The notes below the pieces were generated by a model. It did not search any database and was not told the DNA's origin. It was given only the letters and a program-made list of their open reading frames with translations. Positions 1 to 6,566 of a stretch of DNA of 8,066 nucleotides are shown piece after piece. The DNA is from Candidatus Poribacteria bacterium (GTDB lineage Bacteria > Poribacteria > WGA-4E > GCA-2687025): positions 1-8,066 of the forward strand of contig NYZG01000111.1 of assembly GCA_002687025.1 (NCBI GenBank), in the 5' to 3' direction. A program made the translations under genes and the position numbers. Numbering within the stretch: position 1 is the first letter of the stretch; every line of letters starts with the position of its first letter.

Positions 1-452
1 AGGGGAACGCACGCGCCGTGACACTTGATCTCGACGCGCGAGCAGCCGATGGCTTCCGCCGTCGTCGTGGAGAGCGTGGGGAGCTGCTCCGCCGGCCGGT
101 CGCCAGTGGCGAACAGCAGATGCGCCCGGCCGGACTGCGTCCGCGACACGCCGCGTGTCATCTTCTCCACCTGCACGGGCATCCGCGTGACCGACGACAG
201 GTGCTCCGACGCCTCGGCGATCGGTACGTCGACATCCACGACGAACACGCCGCTGAATTCGGTCAGCAGGCCGATTCCCGCGGCTTCGTCCCAAACGCCT
301 TCGGTCGCCCAGCGTTCGCAGTCGCGGTCGTACGCTATGGGGTCGTCTCGGTAGCGCGTCCATCGGAACATGGGGACGCGCCCTTCGCGTAGCGGCACGA
401 CCCGCCATCCAAATCCTCGGTATCGCTCCGCCCACGCCGCCAACGATTCCAT
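1..452 (-). CDS. Prim-Pol (bifunctional primase/polymerase N-terminal) domain protein, partial
   Basis: The reading frame is open on the minus strand from an ATG at 452-450 to the window edge, giving 150 residues with the C-terminus missing. An AGGAGG SD lies at 465-460, seven bases before the ATG, which fixes the start. The residues match the Prim-Pol family (PF09250, archaeo-eukaryotic primase superfamily) in order: GWRVVPLREGRVP (15-27) then W31, the usual opening; IGLLT (60-64); VFVVDVD (69-75), with the DxD metal-binding pair at D73 and D75; SGRAH (107-111), with the catalytic-type His111; and VEIKCHG (140-146), matching the third conserved strand. Family members make primers and extend them, and usually carry a helicase domain C-terminally; any such domain would lie outside the window. 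They are common in phages, plasmids and integrative elements. The family call is firm; the activity and element type are inferred. The gene is divergent from the gene at 523. Confidence 0.85.
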   Translation of the reverse strand, partial: MESLAAWAERYRGFGWRVVPLREGRVPMFRWTRYRDDPIAYDRDCERWATEGVWDEAAGIGLLTEFSGVFVVDVDVPIAEASEHLSSVTRMPVQVEKMTRGVSRTQSGRAHLLFATGDRPAEQLPTLSTTTAEAIGCSRVEIKCHGACVP

Positions 453-522
453 GCGGATGCCTCCTGAAGGCCGCGAAACGCGTCGCGGCGAACGCCCCGA
501 ATTCCGACTACCATCGAGGAGG
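453..522. promoter_or_regulatory. Divergent intergenic region between Prim-Pol gene and HTH-like gene
   Basis: About 70 bases separate the two divergent starts and must hold promoter or operator elements for at least the Prim-Pol gene. SD sequences lie at both ends: CCTCCT at 460-465 (minus-strand AGGAGG) and GAGGAGG at 516-522. A short inverted repeat, CCGCG (471-475) with CGCGG (484-488), lies between them and could be an operator. I see no clear -35/-10 pair. Control of both genes by the HTH-like protein is possible but only inferred from the arrangement. Confidence 0.35.
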
Positions 523-1377
523 ATGCGACGGCCCCACCGGAAGGGAATAGGAAGAGAATTGAGCGAGTCGAACGCCTTCTGTCGATGCCCTCGCGACGCC
601 TCATGCGCAGCCTGGACGCTGGGAGCTACACCGGGGCGGGAGCCGCCGTCGACGGTCTGCGAATCCGTGCGGCGAGCGAGCGTCCGCGTGTTCGCGGAGG
701 CCCTGGACCTGGTGGACGATGCTCCCGAGTGGCGCGCGGCGAACCCGCTTCCCGTCGGTCGCAGCGCGCTGGCGGAGTGGGTCGAGTCGGACTCGGGCGA
801 TGGGCCTGGGCGTCTGTCCCGCGAGCTGCCCGCGGCCACCACGCACGCCGACGCGCATGTGGGCATCGCGCTGCATCGGGCGTTCTCCGGGTCGGGCGGG
901 GAGTTGTGGGTGCTGGGGATGTGCCGGCCGCAGCTCGCCGCGCTCACCTACGCCGACCTCGAACAGATGACCTACGCGCAGATGGAGGACATGGCGTTCT
1001 ACGTCTTCGACGAGCCGTATGTGTGGCTGCGCGGGACGCACGGTCGGGATGTCCTGGACGAGGTCGATCGGGTGACGCGGTGGTATCGCGCAACGCTGCT
1101 GGGGAAGCGCTTCGCGGGTCGCCCGCGGGGCAAGGGAGAGTTCGCGGACGTCGCGGCGTTCCTGACCGACCTGAAGGTCGCGCTCGACGCCCACGGCCGC
1201 GAGCTGACACAGGGCGAATTCGCAGATACCCGAGGCACGACCGCCCGCACAGTCCGGGAGTGGACGCGCCGCGCCCGCGAATCGCACGGCGACTGCCTCG
1301 CGTTCGTGAACTTCCCGGAGCTCGTGCACGCGCTGCGCGGCATCTCCGCGGAGGAGCTACGGTCCCGGATTCACTGA
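523..1377 (+). CDS. Unrecognised protein with C-terminal helix-turn-helix-like segment
   Basis: I do not recognise the family. The frame is clearly coding from about position 667 onward, with strong G/C third-position bias and sensible composition. The start is uncertain. The ATG at 523 directly follows GAGGAGG with no spacer, which is poor for initiation; alternatives are TTG 559 (after a weak GGAAG), GTG 667 or GTG 688. From ATG 523 the product has 284 residues and the first ~48 look little like protein. Visible parts are a paired motif LTYADLEQMTYAQMEDM (141-157), an acidic and aromatic stretch with FDEPYVWLRG (162-171), a basic GKRFAGRPRGKG linker (194-205), and LTQGEFADTRGTTARTVREW (228-247), which reads as a helix-turn-helix. 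No signal peptide or membrane segment is seen. Its position divergent to a Prim-Pol gene suggests a regulator or DNA-binding accessory protein of the same element; this is inference. Confidence 0.6.
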   Translation: MRRPHRKGIGRELSESNAFCRCPRDASCAAWTLGATPGREPPSTVCESVRRASVRVFAEALDLVDDAPEWRAANPLPVGRSALAEWVESDSGDGPGRLSRELPAATTHADAHVGIALHRAFSGSGGELWVLGMCRPQLAALTYADLEQMTYAQMEDMAFYVFDEPYVWLRGTHGRDVLDEVDRVTRWYRATLLGKRFAGRPRGKGEFADVAAFLTDLKVALDAHGRELTQGEFADTRGTTARTVREWTRRARESHGDCLAFVNFPELVHALRGISAEELRSRIH

Positions 1378-1917
1378 CGCGACTACATGGGGCCGCCAGC
1401 GCGGGCCTGTGACGGAGTGGCGAATGTCCACGTCGGCGCGGATGGGCTACTCTATGCGCGCCTGCGATCCGCGCGTGCGGTCATGCCAGATGTTGATGGG
1501 GAAGATGGACGTGGTGAGCGCCGACACTTGCTCCGAATTCGCGCTCCGAAGCGCCGCCGGTCGCAAGATGTGGTGTGTCAGGCGGCGAACCGTCGCGGAA
1601 AGTATGACAGAATGAGTATTGTCAGAAGGCCGCGCCGTCCTTCGGCAGTCATGTCCACGTGGTCTGCGAAATACGCTTCGTGTTGCGACTGGGACCGAGG
1701 GGGGCCCATCCTCTGTCCAAGGCGCGTCGTCGAGGTCGGCACGTAGGGCAATGTGATCGCCACGCGTCGATGGCAGCTTGTTTCCAGGAATTGCCAAGGG
1801 CCGGCGGCGCAGTGTGTGTGCGGCTGCGGATCCCCTGCCCGTGGTCCCTTGGGCGAGTGCGATCTGTACGTGGAGGTCGGTGAAGCGGCTGACATGAGCG
1901 GCGAGGAGGATAGCGCG
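1378..1917. other. Long non-coding stretch upstream of first PD40 gene
   Basis: About 540 bases have no gene I can support. Open frames on both strands have unusual composition (Arg, Ser and Cys rich), lack SD-supported starts, or are shadows of the downstream gene. An 8-bp inverted repeat, GTCGGCGC (1433-1440) with GCGCCGAC (1518-1525), and a weak GAAGG/CCTTC hairpin near 1625-1640 are visible. Neither has the T-tract of an intrinsic terminator. The promoter of the PD40 gene presumably lies here, but I cannot place it. Confidence 0.4.
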
Positions 1918-2907
1918 ATGACTAGACGCACGCTGGCGGCTTTCATGGTGGTGATGTCCTTGCTGTTCTGCGCTGGCGCGAGCCGACCGACGAAGCCGAC
2001 GATACTCTTCGTCCGGTACCCGCAGGGAGGGGGAACGGGTAACCTGATGCTGATGGACGTGGACGGTGGGAACGAGCGCGCGCTGTTGGACGTCGGGGGC
2101 ATCAAATCCGCAGACTGGTCCCCGGACGGCACGAGGATCGTCTACGCGACGGGCCACATGTGGGAACTGCGGTTGAGAAGCTACCGAGACGGCCGCGAGG
2201 AGACGGTGGACATCCCCGAGGGCGCGACATCGCCGGATCGCGTGCGGTGGTCGGGGGACGAGTCGCGAGTGGCGTTCCAGGCGTGGACCGGCGATCCTCA
2301 GGTACGTGACGTCTACGTGCTGGACCTCGTCACCCGCGACCTGATCAACCTGAGCCGACATCGCGCCGACGACGAAGCCCCCGCGTGGTCGCCGGACGGG
2401 AACGAGATTGCCTTCAGCTCGAACCGGGACCCCGCGTTCTGGCGGGGGGACAGACCCTCGGAGGACATCTATGCCGTCGGCGCCCGTGGTGGGGCCATAC
2501 GGAATCTGACACGCACGAAAGTGCGCGAACACTACCCGGCATACTCGCCCGATGGGGCGCAGCTGGCGTTCATGCGATCAGCACAGCTGACTACCAATGG
2601 GGAAGCGTGGGTGATGGACTTGGCGACCGGTCGAGACACGCTCGTGGAGACGCCTTATCCGGTCCTGGAGATCGCGTGGGCGCCAGATGGTAAACGGCTG
2701 GTACTGACGGTCTATGACGCCGTTAATGCCCAGCTCGACATTGCGGTCGTCGCCGTCGATGGTAGCGACTTTCGCCTGCTGACGGACACACTCGGCCACC
2801 ATGAAGTGCAACCGCGGATGTTCGATCCGCAGGCGTTGGGTGTGTCGCCTAGGGACGCCGCGACGGTGACGTGGGGCGCGTTGAAGGGCCAGGCATCTGT
2901 CAGGTAG
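1918..2907 (+). CDS. Exported PD40/TolB-type beta-propeller protein 1
   Basis: The product has 329 residues and starts at the ATG preceded by GAGGAGG with an eight-base spacer. The frame is open further upstream, but only this start gives a signal peptide: basic MTRR, then a hydrophobic stretch to about residue 19, with likely cleavage near CAGA/S. PD40 (WD40-like) blades follow, each with W/Y-S/A-PDG and a hydrophobic strand: 67-78 (WSPDGTRIVYA), a degenerate WSGDESRVAF at 111-120, 157-166, 209-218 and 254-264. This is the fold of the TolB C-terminal propeller. It is not TolB itself, because the TolB N-terminal domain and tol-pal neighbours are missing. The likely role is an extracytoplasmic binding or scaffold protein with unknown partner. 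The C-terminus ends TWGALKGQASVR, very like propeller protein 2 (TWGWLKEVGASVR). Repeat R1 follows twice. A second stop (TAA) lies two codons after the TAG. Confidence 0.85.
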   Translation: MTRRTLAAFMVVMSLLFCAGASRPTKPTILFVRYPQGGGTGNLMLMDVDGGNERALLDVGGIKSADWSPDGTRIVYATGHMWELRLRSYRDGREETVDIPEGATSPDRVRWSGDESRVAFQAWTGDPQVRDVYVLDLVTRDLINLSRHRADDEAPAWSPDGNEIAFSSNRDPAFWRGDRPSEDIYAVGARGGAIRNLTRTKVREHYPAYSPDGAQLAFMRSAQLTTNGEAWVMDLATGRDTLVETPYPVLEIAWAPDGKRLVLTVYDAVNAQLDIAVVAVDGSDFRLLTDTLGHHEVQPRMFDPQALGVSPRDAATVTWGALKGQASVR

Positions 2908-2993
2908 CGGACGTAACTCGCGCCGTCGCAAAGGGGATGCTCGCCGTCGATGATATCGGCGGGACGGTCGCGAGCCACCCATAGCATGGCTGC

Positions 2994-3063
2994 GTCGCCT
3001 CTGCTCTCCCCTGCGGCATGCCACTCGTGAAGCGGGATATGACCACATAATGCCAGCTATCGG
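2994..3063. repeat. Dispersed repeat R1, copy A (divergent, shortened)
   Basis: This copy begins GTCGCCTCTGCTCTCC and continues to CCACTCGTGAAGCGGGA and ACCACATA. It matches copies B and C over roughly its first 60 bases with a small length change, then loses similarity. It lies 86 bases after the stop of PD40 gene 1. Confidence 0.6.
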
Positions 3064-3097
3064 AACCCAGGACTGAGCTTCCGACAGCCGCCGCTAT

Positions 3098-3204
3098 GTC
3101 GCCCTCTGCTCTCCCCGCGATTAGCCGCTCGTGGAGCGGGACTCCACCACATAGCACTGAAGACCGGAAGGCGCCGAACCGGAGGGGATGCACGTCGCCG
3201 GGCC
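3098..3204. repeat. Dispersed repeat R1, copy B
   Basis: This is a full-length copy of about 105 bases. It opens GTCGCCCTCTGCTCTCC and closes GGAAGGCGCCGAACCGG followed by GATGCACGTCGCCGG. It aligns with copy C without gaps over about 102 bases. It contains a perfect 6-bp hairpin, CCGCTC-GTG-GAGCGG (3125-3139), which is not kept in copies A and C, so the palindrome is probably not the conserved function. Confidence 0.7.
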
Positions 3205-3253
3205 AGGGGCGATGCGCGCGGAGTTCAACCACGCGTTTGCGTTCGCTCGTGGG

Positions 3254-3541
3254 TTAGCGCGTCGACGCCATGTGTTCCAGCGCGAACTCGGGCAGTTTCG
3301 CGCCGGTGATGCGCGCGTAGAGGACGTCGCCGTCCAGGTCTGCGCCACTCGGCCACTCAATACACCCGAGATCAGCGTTAACGCGGACTTGCCGGAAGAC
3401 TTCGGGGTCGCGCAGGGGGTCGAATACGCCCTCGAAGGGCACGAGGTCCGGCAGAGCGACGACTCCTTCCGCCCCGTCCTCGAAGCGCAGGCGCAGCCGA
3501 TGATCCGCCAACGGCTCGACGGCGACGATGTCCTTCAGCAT
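3254..3541 (-). CDS. DUF2442 domain protein
   Basis: The product has 95 residues, a normal length for DUF2442 (PF10387). Family features seen are RLRLRFEDGAEG (15-26), GVFDPLRDPEVFRQVRV (38-54) and the signature GCIEWPSGADLDGDVLYA (59-76). The ATG follows GAGGAG with a six-base spacer, and this SD overlaps the TGA of the upstream DUF4160 gene (nine bases between genes), so translation is probably coupled. DUF2442 proteins are small cytoplasmic proteins that very often sit next to DUF4160 and have been proposed as toxin-antitoxin-like pairs. The biochemical role is not established and I assign none. A degenerate copy lies at 7408-7695. Confidence 0.85.
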   Translation of the reverse strand: MLKDIVAVEPLADHRLRLRFEDGAEGVVALPDLVPFEGVFDPLRDPEVFRQVRVNADLGCIEWPSGADLDGDVLYARITGAKLPEFALEHMASTR

Positions 3542-3550
3542 GGGTTCTCC

Positions 3551-3811
3551 TCAGTCCAGCGGCGCGATCCGAATCAGGCCCTGCATCGATCGAGCCCGCT
3601 CCCAGTTGTCGTGCAGTTCGTCCTGGTGCATCGCCGCCCATTCGGTCACCAACCCGCGAACCCGCGGAGAGAGTCTGCCAGCCAGAACGACCAGGTCAGC
3701 GATACCAACCACCGCTCTCTGCCCGCCATAGCGGACGTGGAAATGCGGAGGCGGATGGTCGTTGTAGAACATCGCGATGATGATACCGAAGAACCGGCTG
3801 ATCTCAGGCAC
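3551..3811 (-). CDS. DUF4160 domain protein
   Basis: The product has 86 residues, about the usual size for DUF4160 (PF13711). The N-terminus carries the diagnostic pattern MPEISRFFGIIIAMFYNDH then PPPHFHV (20-26), with a histidine-rich DHPPPHFHV core (18-26). The start is GTG at 3811-3809, chosen because GAGGGAG lies just upstream at normal spacing and the family N-terminus (MPEI) begins exactly there. It is the first gene of a two-gene minus-strand unit with the DUF2442 gene. The pairing fits the widespread DUF4160/DUF2442 module, a suspected toxin-antitoxin-like unit, though which partner would be toxic is not known from sequence. Confidence 0.85.
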   Translation of the reverse strand: MPEISRFFGIIIAMFYNDHPPPHFHVRYGGQRAVVGIADLVVLAGRLSPRVRGLVTEWAAMHQDELHDNWERARSMQGLIRIAPLD

Positions 3812-4173
3812 GGGCTCCCTCGAAGTGTGCGGCGGAACTGCGTCGTCCGGCAGCCGCCATCACGATTCTCGGTTAGGATCGACCAGGAGGCAACTGAGCG
3901 ACATCAGAGCTCGGCCGGGACAGTCGCGGCGCCTCACGGTGCGCGGCGCACGCGCGGCCTCTACCTTCGCCATCGCGTCGGCGCCGTGCACGGGTTCGCG
4001 AAGGGCACCAGCGGCGCCATCCCTGTGTTCATGCGGGTCGCGCCTACGATGCCGTGCGTGCCGGCGCGAAGTCGGGCAGGCCCTTCCCGCACGTCCACGG
4101 AGATCCCAGAGGTCCTTGCCACAGGACGGCTTGGGAGGGACAGTCTGTCCAGGCTCACGCGAAAGGAGATCTC
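3812..4173. other. Intergenic region between DUF4160 and lipoprotein genes
   Basis: About 360 bases serve as upstream region for two divergent genes. They contain repeat R2 copy a (3980-4039). The only clear expression signal at the right end is AAAGGAG before ATG 4174. Open frames across the region are shadows or lack start signals. I cannot place promoters. Confidence 0.4.
3980..4039. repeat. Dispersed repeat R2, copy a
   Basis: This copy runs from GGCGCCGTGCACGGG through GCGAAGGGC to ATCCCTGTGTTCATGCGGG. It aligns with copy b (7764-7820) without gaps from CGTGCACGGG to TTCATGCG. Copy c (7987-8022) has both ends but a shorter middle. It lies downstream (plus-strand sense) of the DUF2442/DUF4160 locus, as copy b does of the degenerate second locus. 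Confidence 0.65.
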
Positions 4174-4875
4174 ATGCGACCCCGGAGCTACGTCGGGCGC
4201 CACGTCGCGCACGGCATCGGCGTCGTCGCGATGCTCGCCCTCGTCATCTTCCTCGCCACCGGATGTGACGAGACGGACACACTGGACCCCACGCCGTCGC
4301 TGCTGGCGACCGTCCCTGTCGATGGCTCCGAAGTCGCGTAGGGGGCTATTGTCGTCCTGATCTTCGATCTGGATCCCGGCATCGTAATGGTCAACGGGGC
4401 AGGGGCGCAGGGCGCTGGGGTGACCCGGACGTTCCATGTAGCGGACGACGGCGTTCAGTCGATTGCCTGGGGCCACAGTTCGACGGCGACCTTAGGATAC
4501 GCTGTGACCCCCGCGGACGTGACGCCCCCCGACCTGGTGGATGTGACACCCTACGACATACGTGGCGACACTGTCGTTGATCCGGGTGATGTGCGGGGAA
4601 GCCTGATGCTCGTGTTCAGCGAACCTGTCGATGTGGTCCAGTTGACGCTGTTCGGCGACCCTATCGATGAGCTCTGGCTGATGCCCTCCAGTGGTGATGG
4701 CGGGGTGTTGGACTGGGTCGCCACGGCTGACGGGAACACGGTCACACTGAATGGCGCCCCGGACGATCCGATCCTCACGCAGACGCGGTACGATGTTGTC
4801 GGATGTGTAGTCGACCGTGCCGGGAACGTGGCCTCCGTGGCGTTCTGGTTCGAGACCTACATCGAGCCCCTATAG
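4174..4875 (+). pseudogene. Lipoprotein with SbsA-type Ig-like domains, interrupted by in-frame TAG
   Basis: One frame of 234 codons is broken only by TAG at codon 56 (4339-4341). The ATG at 4174 follows AAAGGAG at good spacing. Residues 1-30 form a lipoprotein signal (hydrophobic VVAMLALVIFLATG) with lipid-accepting Cys31. Then comes an Ig-like domain of the SbsA/Big_5 type (PF13205): PSLLATVPVDGSEVA before the stop and GAIVVLIFDLDPGIV after it, in the same frame and in the expected order. This shows that the stop interrupts a once continuous gene. A second such domain runs from about residue 118 (TPPDLVDVTP) through LVFSEPVD (146-153) to DRAGNVA near the end. Without readthrough only a 55-residue lipidated stub would be made. 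The part after the stop has an ATG at 4387 but no SD or signal. Alternatives are a recent nonsense mutation, readthrough or a sequencing error. The role would be a cell-surface or periplasmic protein of unknown partner. Confidence 0.75.
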
Positions 4876-4990
4876 ACCGCACGACGAGGCCGGAAAGCGC
4901 AACGCCAGGGGCGTGCTGGCTCTCCATGCCGTTGTGGCGCTAGACTGCGCGCGGACGCGTGCCCCAGGCGCGCGCGACTGGAGGAAGCTG

Positions 4991-6043
4991 ATGACCACCT
5001 GGATGCGTCTCGCAGACGTCGCTGCGACGTGCGCCATTGGGCCGGCGCCCGCGTACGGTCGTGTGACTGTTGTTGCGACGCTGTTCGCGGCTCTGTTCGT
5101 AGGCGTGGACGCTCTCGCGTTTTCTCACGACGAGGGCCGGATCATCTTCTCGCGCGTCCCCAACTGGGAAATCATGCGGATGACCGCGGATGGCGACGAC
5201 CTCACGAATCTCTCGGAGCATCCCGCGGGCGATTTCGAGCCGCAGTGGTCGCCCGACGGCCGCAGGATTGTGTTCGTGTCCCACAGAGATGGTCCCAGCG
5301 AGCTGTACACGATGAACGCGGACGGCGAGGATGTGCGGAGGCTGACGGATCGTGACGGCGCCGAGTGGGGGCCGACGTGGTCTCCGGACGGCCGTCGCGT
5401 GGCCTACGTCTCCGAAGGCGTCGGCGAGATACGCGCGCTGTATATCGTGCGGCTGGCTGACGGCGTGGTCGAGAGGATCGGAGACCAGCCGAGGTTCATA
5501 GTCGGAGGAGGAGGTCCCAGATGGTCGCCCGATGGCAGGACGGTCGCCCTCGTCGTCGCACCTCCGATAATCGAAGGCAGGTCGAATACCGTCTGGACGC
5601 TGGACCTGGCGACCCGCGCCCCGCGGCGGATAGTGCATAACCCGGACGACCCGACACAGTCGGCGTGGGCGCCGGACTGGTCGCCCGATGGCTCGCGGAT
5701 CGCGTACACCGTGGGCAGCGTCGCGAAGGCGTCGCGGACCATCCACACGATCGGCGCGCGTGGCGCCGGCGAGCAGGAAATCGCCACCGACGCGCCGCGG
5801 CCCTCGGAAGCGGCGTGGTCTCCCGACGGCGAGTCGATCGCATACACCGTGCACGAGGGGGCCAACCGGTTCGCGATACGTGTCGCCCGCGTGGACGGCA
5901 CGGACGACCAGGAGATTCTCCCCGCCACGAGAGCCGTCTACGGCCTGGATTGGTGGGGGCCAGAGCTGCTGGCCGTGAACGCCCGTGGCAAGAGGCCGTT
6001 CACGTGGGGGTGGCTGAAAGAGGTCGGAGCGAGTGTCCGATAG
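4991..6043 (+). CDS. Exported PD40/TolB-type beta-propeller protein 2
   Basis: The product has 350 residues. The ATG follows GGAGGA with a five-base spacer. The N-terminus has a long n-region, then a hydrophobic segment (about 25-43, VTVVATLFAALFVGVDALA) with likely cleavage after ALA. Five clear PD40 blades are present: 86-96 (WSPDGRRIVFV), 130-140, 178-188, 230-240 and 276-286, each WSPDG plus a hydrophobic strand, with a worn sixth at 321-330. DG/D-rich turns such as MNADGEDVRRLT precede blades, as in TolB propellers. It lacks the TolB N-terminal domain. The role is probably periplasmic or extracellular binding or scaffolding; ligand unknown. It is clearly similar in plan to propeller protein 1 and ends TWGWLKEVGASVR, nearly the same tail. 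Repeat R1 copy C begins ten bases after the stop. It sits 115 bases after the lipoprotein frame, in the same direction, so co-transcription is possible. Confidence 0.87.
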   Translation: MTTWMRLADVAATCAIGPAPAYGRVTVVATLFAALFVGVDALAFSHDEGRIIFSRVPNWEIMRMTADGDDLTNLSEHPAGDFEPQWSPDGRRIVFVSHRDGPSELYTMNADGEDVRRLTDRDGAEWGPTWSPDGRRVAYVSEGVGEIRALYIVRLADGVVERIGDQPRFIVGGGGPRWSPDGRTVALVVAPPIIEGRSNTVWTLDLATRAPRRIVHNPDDPTQSAWAPDWSPDGSRIAYTVGSVAKASRTIHTIGARGAGEQEIATDAPRPSEAAWSPDGESIAYTVHEGANRFAIRVARVDGTDDQEILPATRAVYGLDWWGPELLAVNARGKRPFTWGWLKEVGASVR

Positions 6044-6053
6044 GGCGCCCTGC

Positions 6054-6158
6054 GTCGCCCTCTGCTCTCCGCGCGATATGCCACTCCTGCAGCGGGATTC
6101 CTCCATACCATACGGCTGATCCGAAGGCGCCGAATCGGTAGGAATGCACGTCGCCGGT
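6054..6158. repeat. Dispersed repeat R1, copy C
   Basis: This copy opens GTCGCCCTCTGCTCTCC, identical to copy B, and closes with CGAAGGCGCCGAATCGG and GAATGCACGTCGCCGG. It aligns with copy B over about 102 bases without gaps, with the strongest conservation at both ends. Like copies A and B it lies just downstream of a PD40 propeller gene. Confidence 0.7.
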
Positions 6159-6197
6159 CCGCTTCTGCGCTATCCGAAGGGGATACGACAGAATCAG

Positions 6198-6226
6198 TTG
6201 CGCCGCTAGTCTGCACGTGTTAATAC
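6198..6226 (+). promoter_or_regulatory. Candidate sigma-70-type promoter upstream of LamG gene
   Basis: TTGCGC (6198-6203) and TAATAC (6221-6226) are separated by exactly 17 bases, and the local sequence (to GGTATAGTAG at 6231-6240) is unusually AT-rich for this window. A second -10-like TATAGT lies at 6233-6238. If used, the LamG leader would be about 330 bases long. This is a pattern match only. Confidence 0.35.
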
Positions 6227-6326
6227 TAAGGGTATAGTAGACGCCGGGCACAAGGCCTGAAGACGCCGCGCGCGAGACGCTACGACGCCGATGCGGAGAT
6301 GGAGGCCAACCATGGAAGCCGCACGC

Positions 6327-6361
6327 GATGCGGATCGTCACTCACCGCATCCGAGGATGCG
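6327..6361 (+). other. Mutually exclusive hairpins in LamG leader
   Basis: GATGCGG (6327-6333) can pair with CCGCATC (6345-6351). The same central strand can instead pair with the following GATGCG (CGCATC-CGAG-GATGCG, 6346-6361). The central strand is also complementary to GGATGC at 6558-6563, which overlaps the LamG SD. This is a possible RNA switch or sequestration layout, but the motifs are short and could be chance. Confidence 0.2.
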
Positions 6362-6566
6362 TCGCCCTGATCGCAGGTCTGAGGACATGGAGAGTCGGCG
6401 CGTGCCACCGCGCAGACATGGTGTGATGCGCTTCCGCCGGCAGAGCGCACGCAGAAGCTGCCGAAGCGCCGGAAGACTCTCCGAGACGCCCTGGCCTCAG
6501 CCTCGGATCGTGATTGCGGCGGCTGCGACCCGGTTCATGCCCGTATGCAAGCGAGGAGGATGCAAC

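Larger units (their letters stand above)
2908..3253. other. Repeat-rich intergenic region after PD40 gene 1
   Basis: About 346 bases lie between the PD40 gene and the end of the convergent DUF2442 gene. They hold two R1 copies (listed separately) and no supported gene. A short open frame on the minus strand runs through R1 but has no start signal or recognisable product. No T-tract terminator is seen. Confidence 0.5.
6044..6566. other. Long intergenic and leader region before LamG gene
   Basis: About 520 bases hold R1 copy C, a candidate promoter (6198-6226) and a structured leader, and no supported gene. The LamG frame stays open upstream of its true start to 6291, but that extension is Arg-rich, lacks a signal sequence and has no SD, so I treat it as untranslated. 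Confidence 0.45.

Noticed and set aside
601..1329. Minus-strand open frame opposite the HTH-like gene
   Set aside because: Third-position bias and protein-like composition favour the plus frame ending at 1377.
1753..1917. N-terminal extension of propeller gene 1
   Set aside because: The SD and signal peptide both point to ATG 1918.
1447..2532. Minus-strand open frame of 361 codons over the upstream region and propeller gene 1
   Set aside because: It lies opposite the clear PD40 coding sequence and has composition typical of a shadow frame, with no start signal.
2900..3232. R1 as part of a minus-strand protein gene
   Set aside because: Copies B and C share an open frame, but copy A has a length change, substitutions are spread over all codon positions, and there is no start signal.
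3188..4360. Long plus-strand open frame (390 codons) across the DUF2442/DUF4160 locus
   Set aside because: It is the antisense shadow of two recognisable minus-strand families and its translation resembles no protein.
1918..6043. Assignment of the propeller genes as tolB
   Set aside because: Both lack the TolB N-terminal domain and no tol-pal genes are nearby; only the propeller fold is shared.
4940..6106. Long minus-strand open frame opposite propeller gene 2
   Set aside because: The plus strand has five PD40 motifs, a signal segment and an SD; the minus frame is a GC-rich shadow.
6291..6566. N-terminal extension of the LamG frame
   Set aside because: It is Arg-rich, has no SD, and would bury the signal peptide that starts at 6567.
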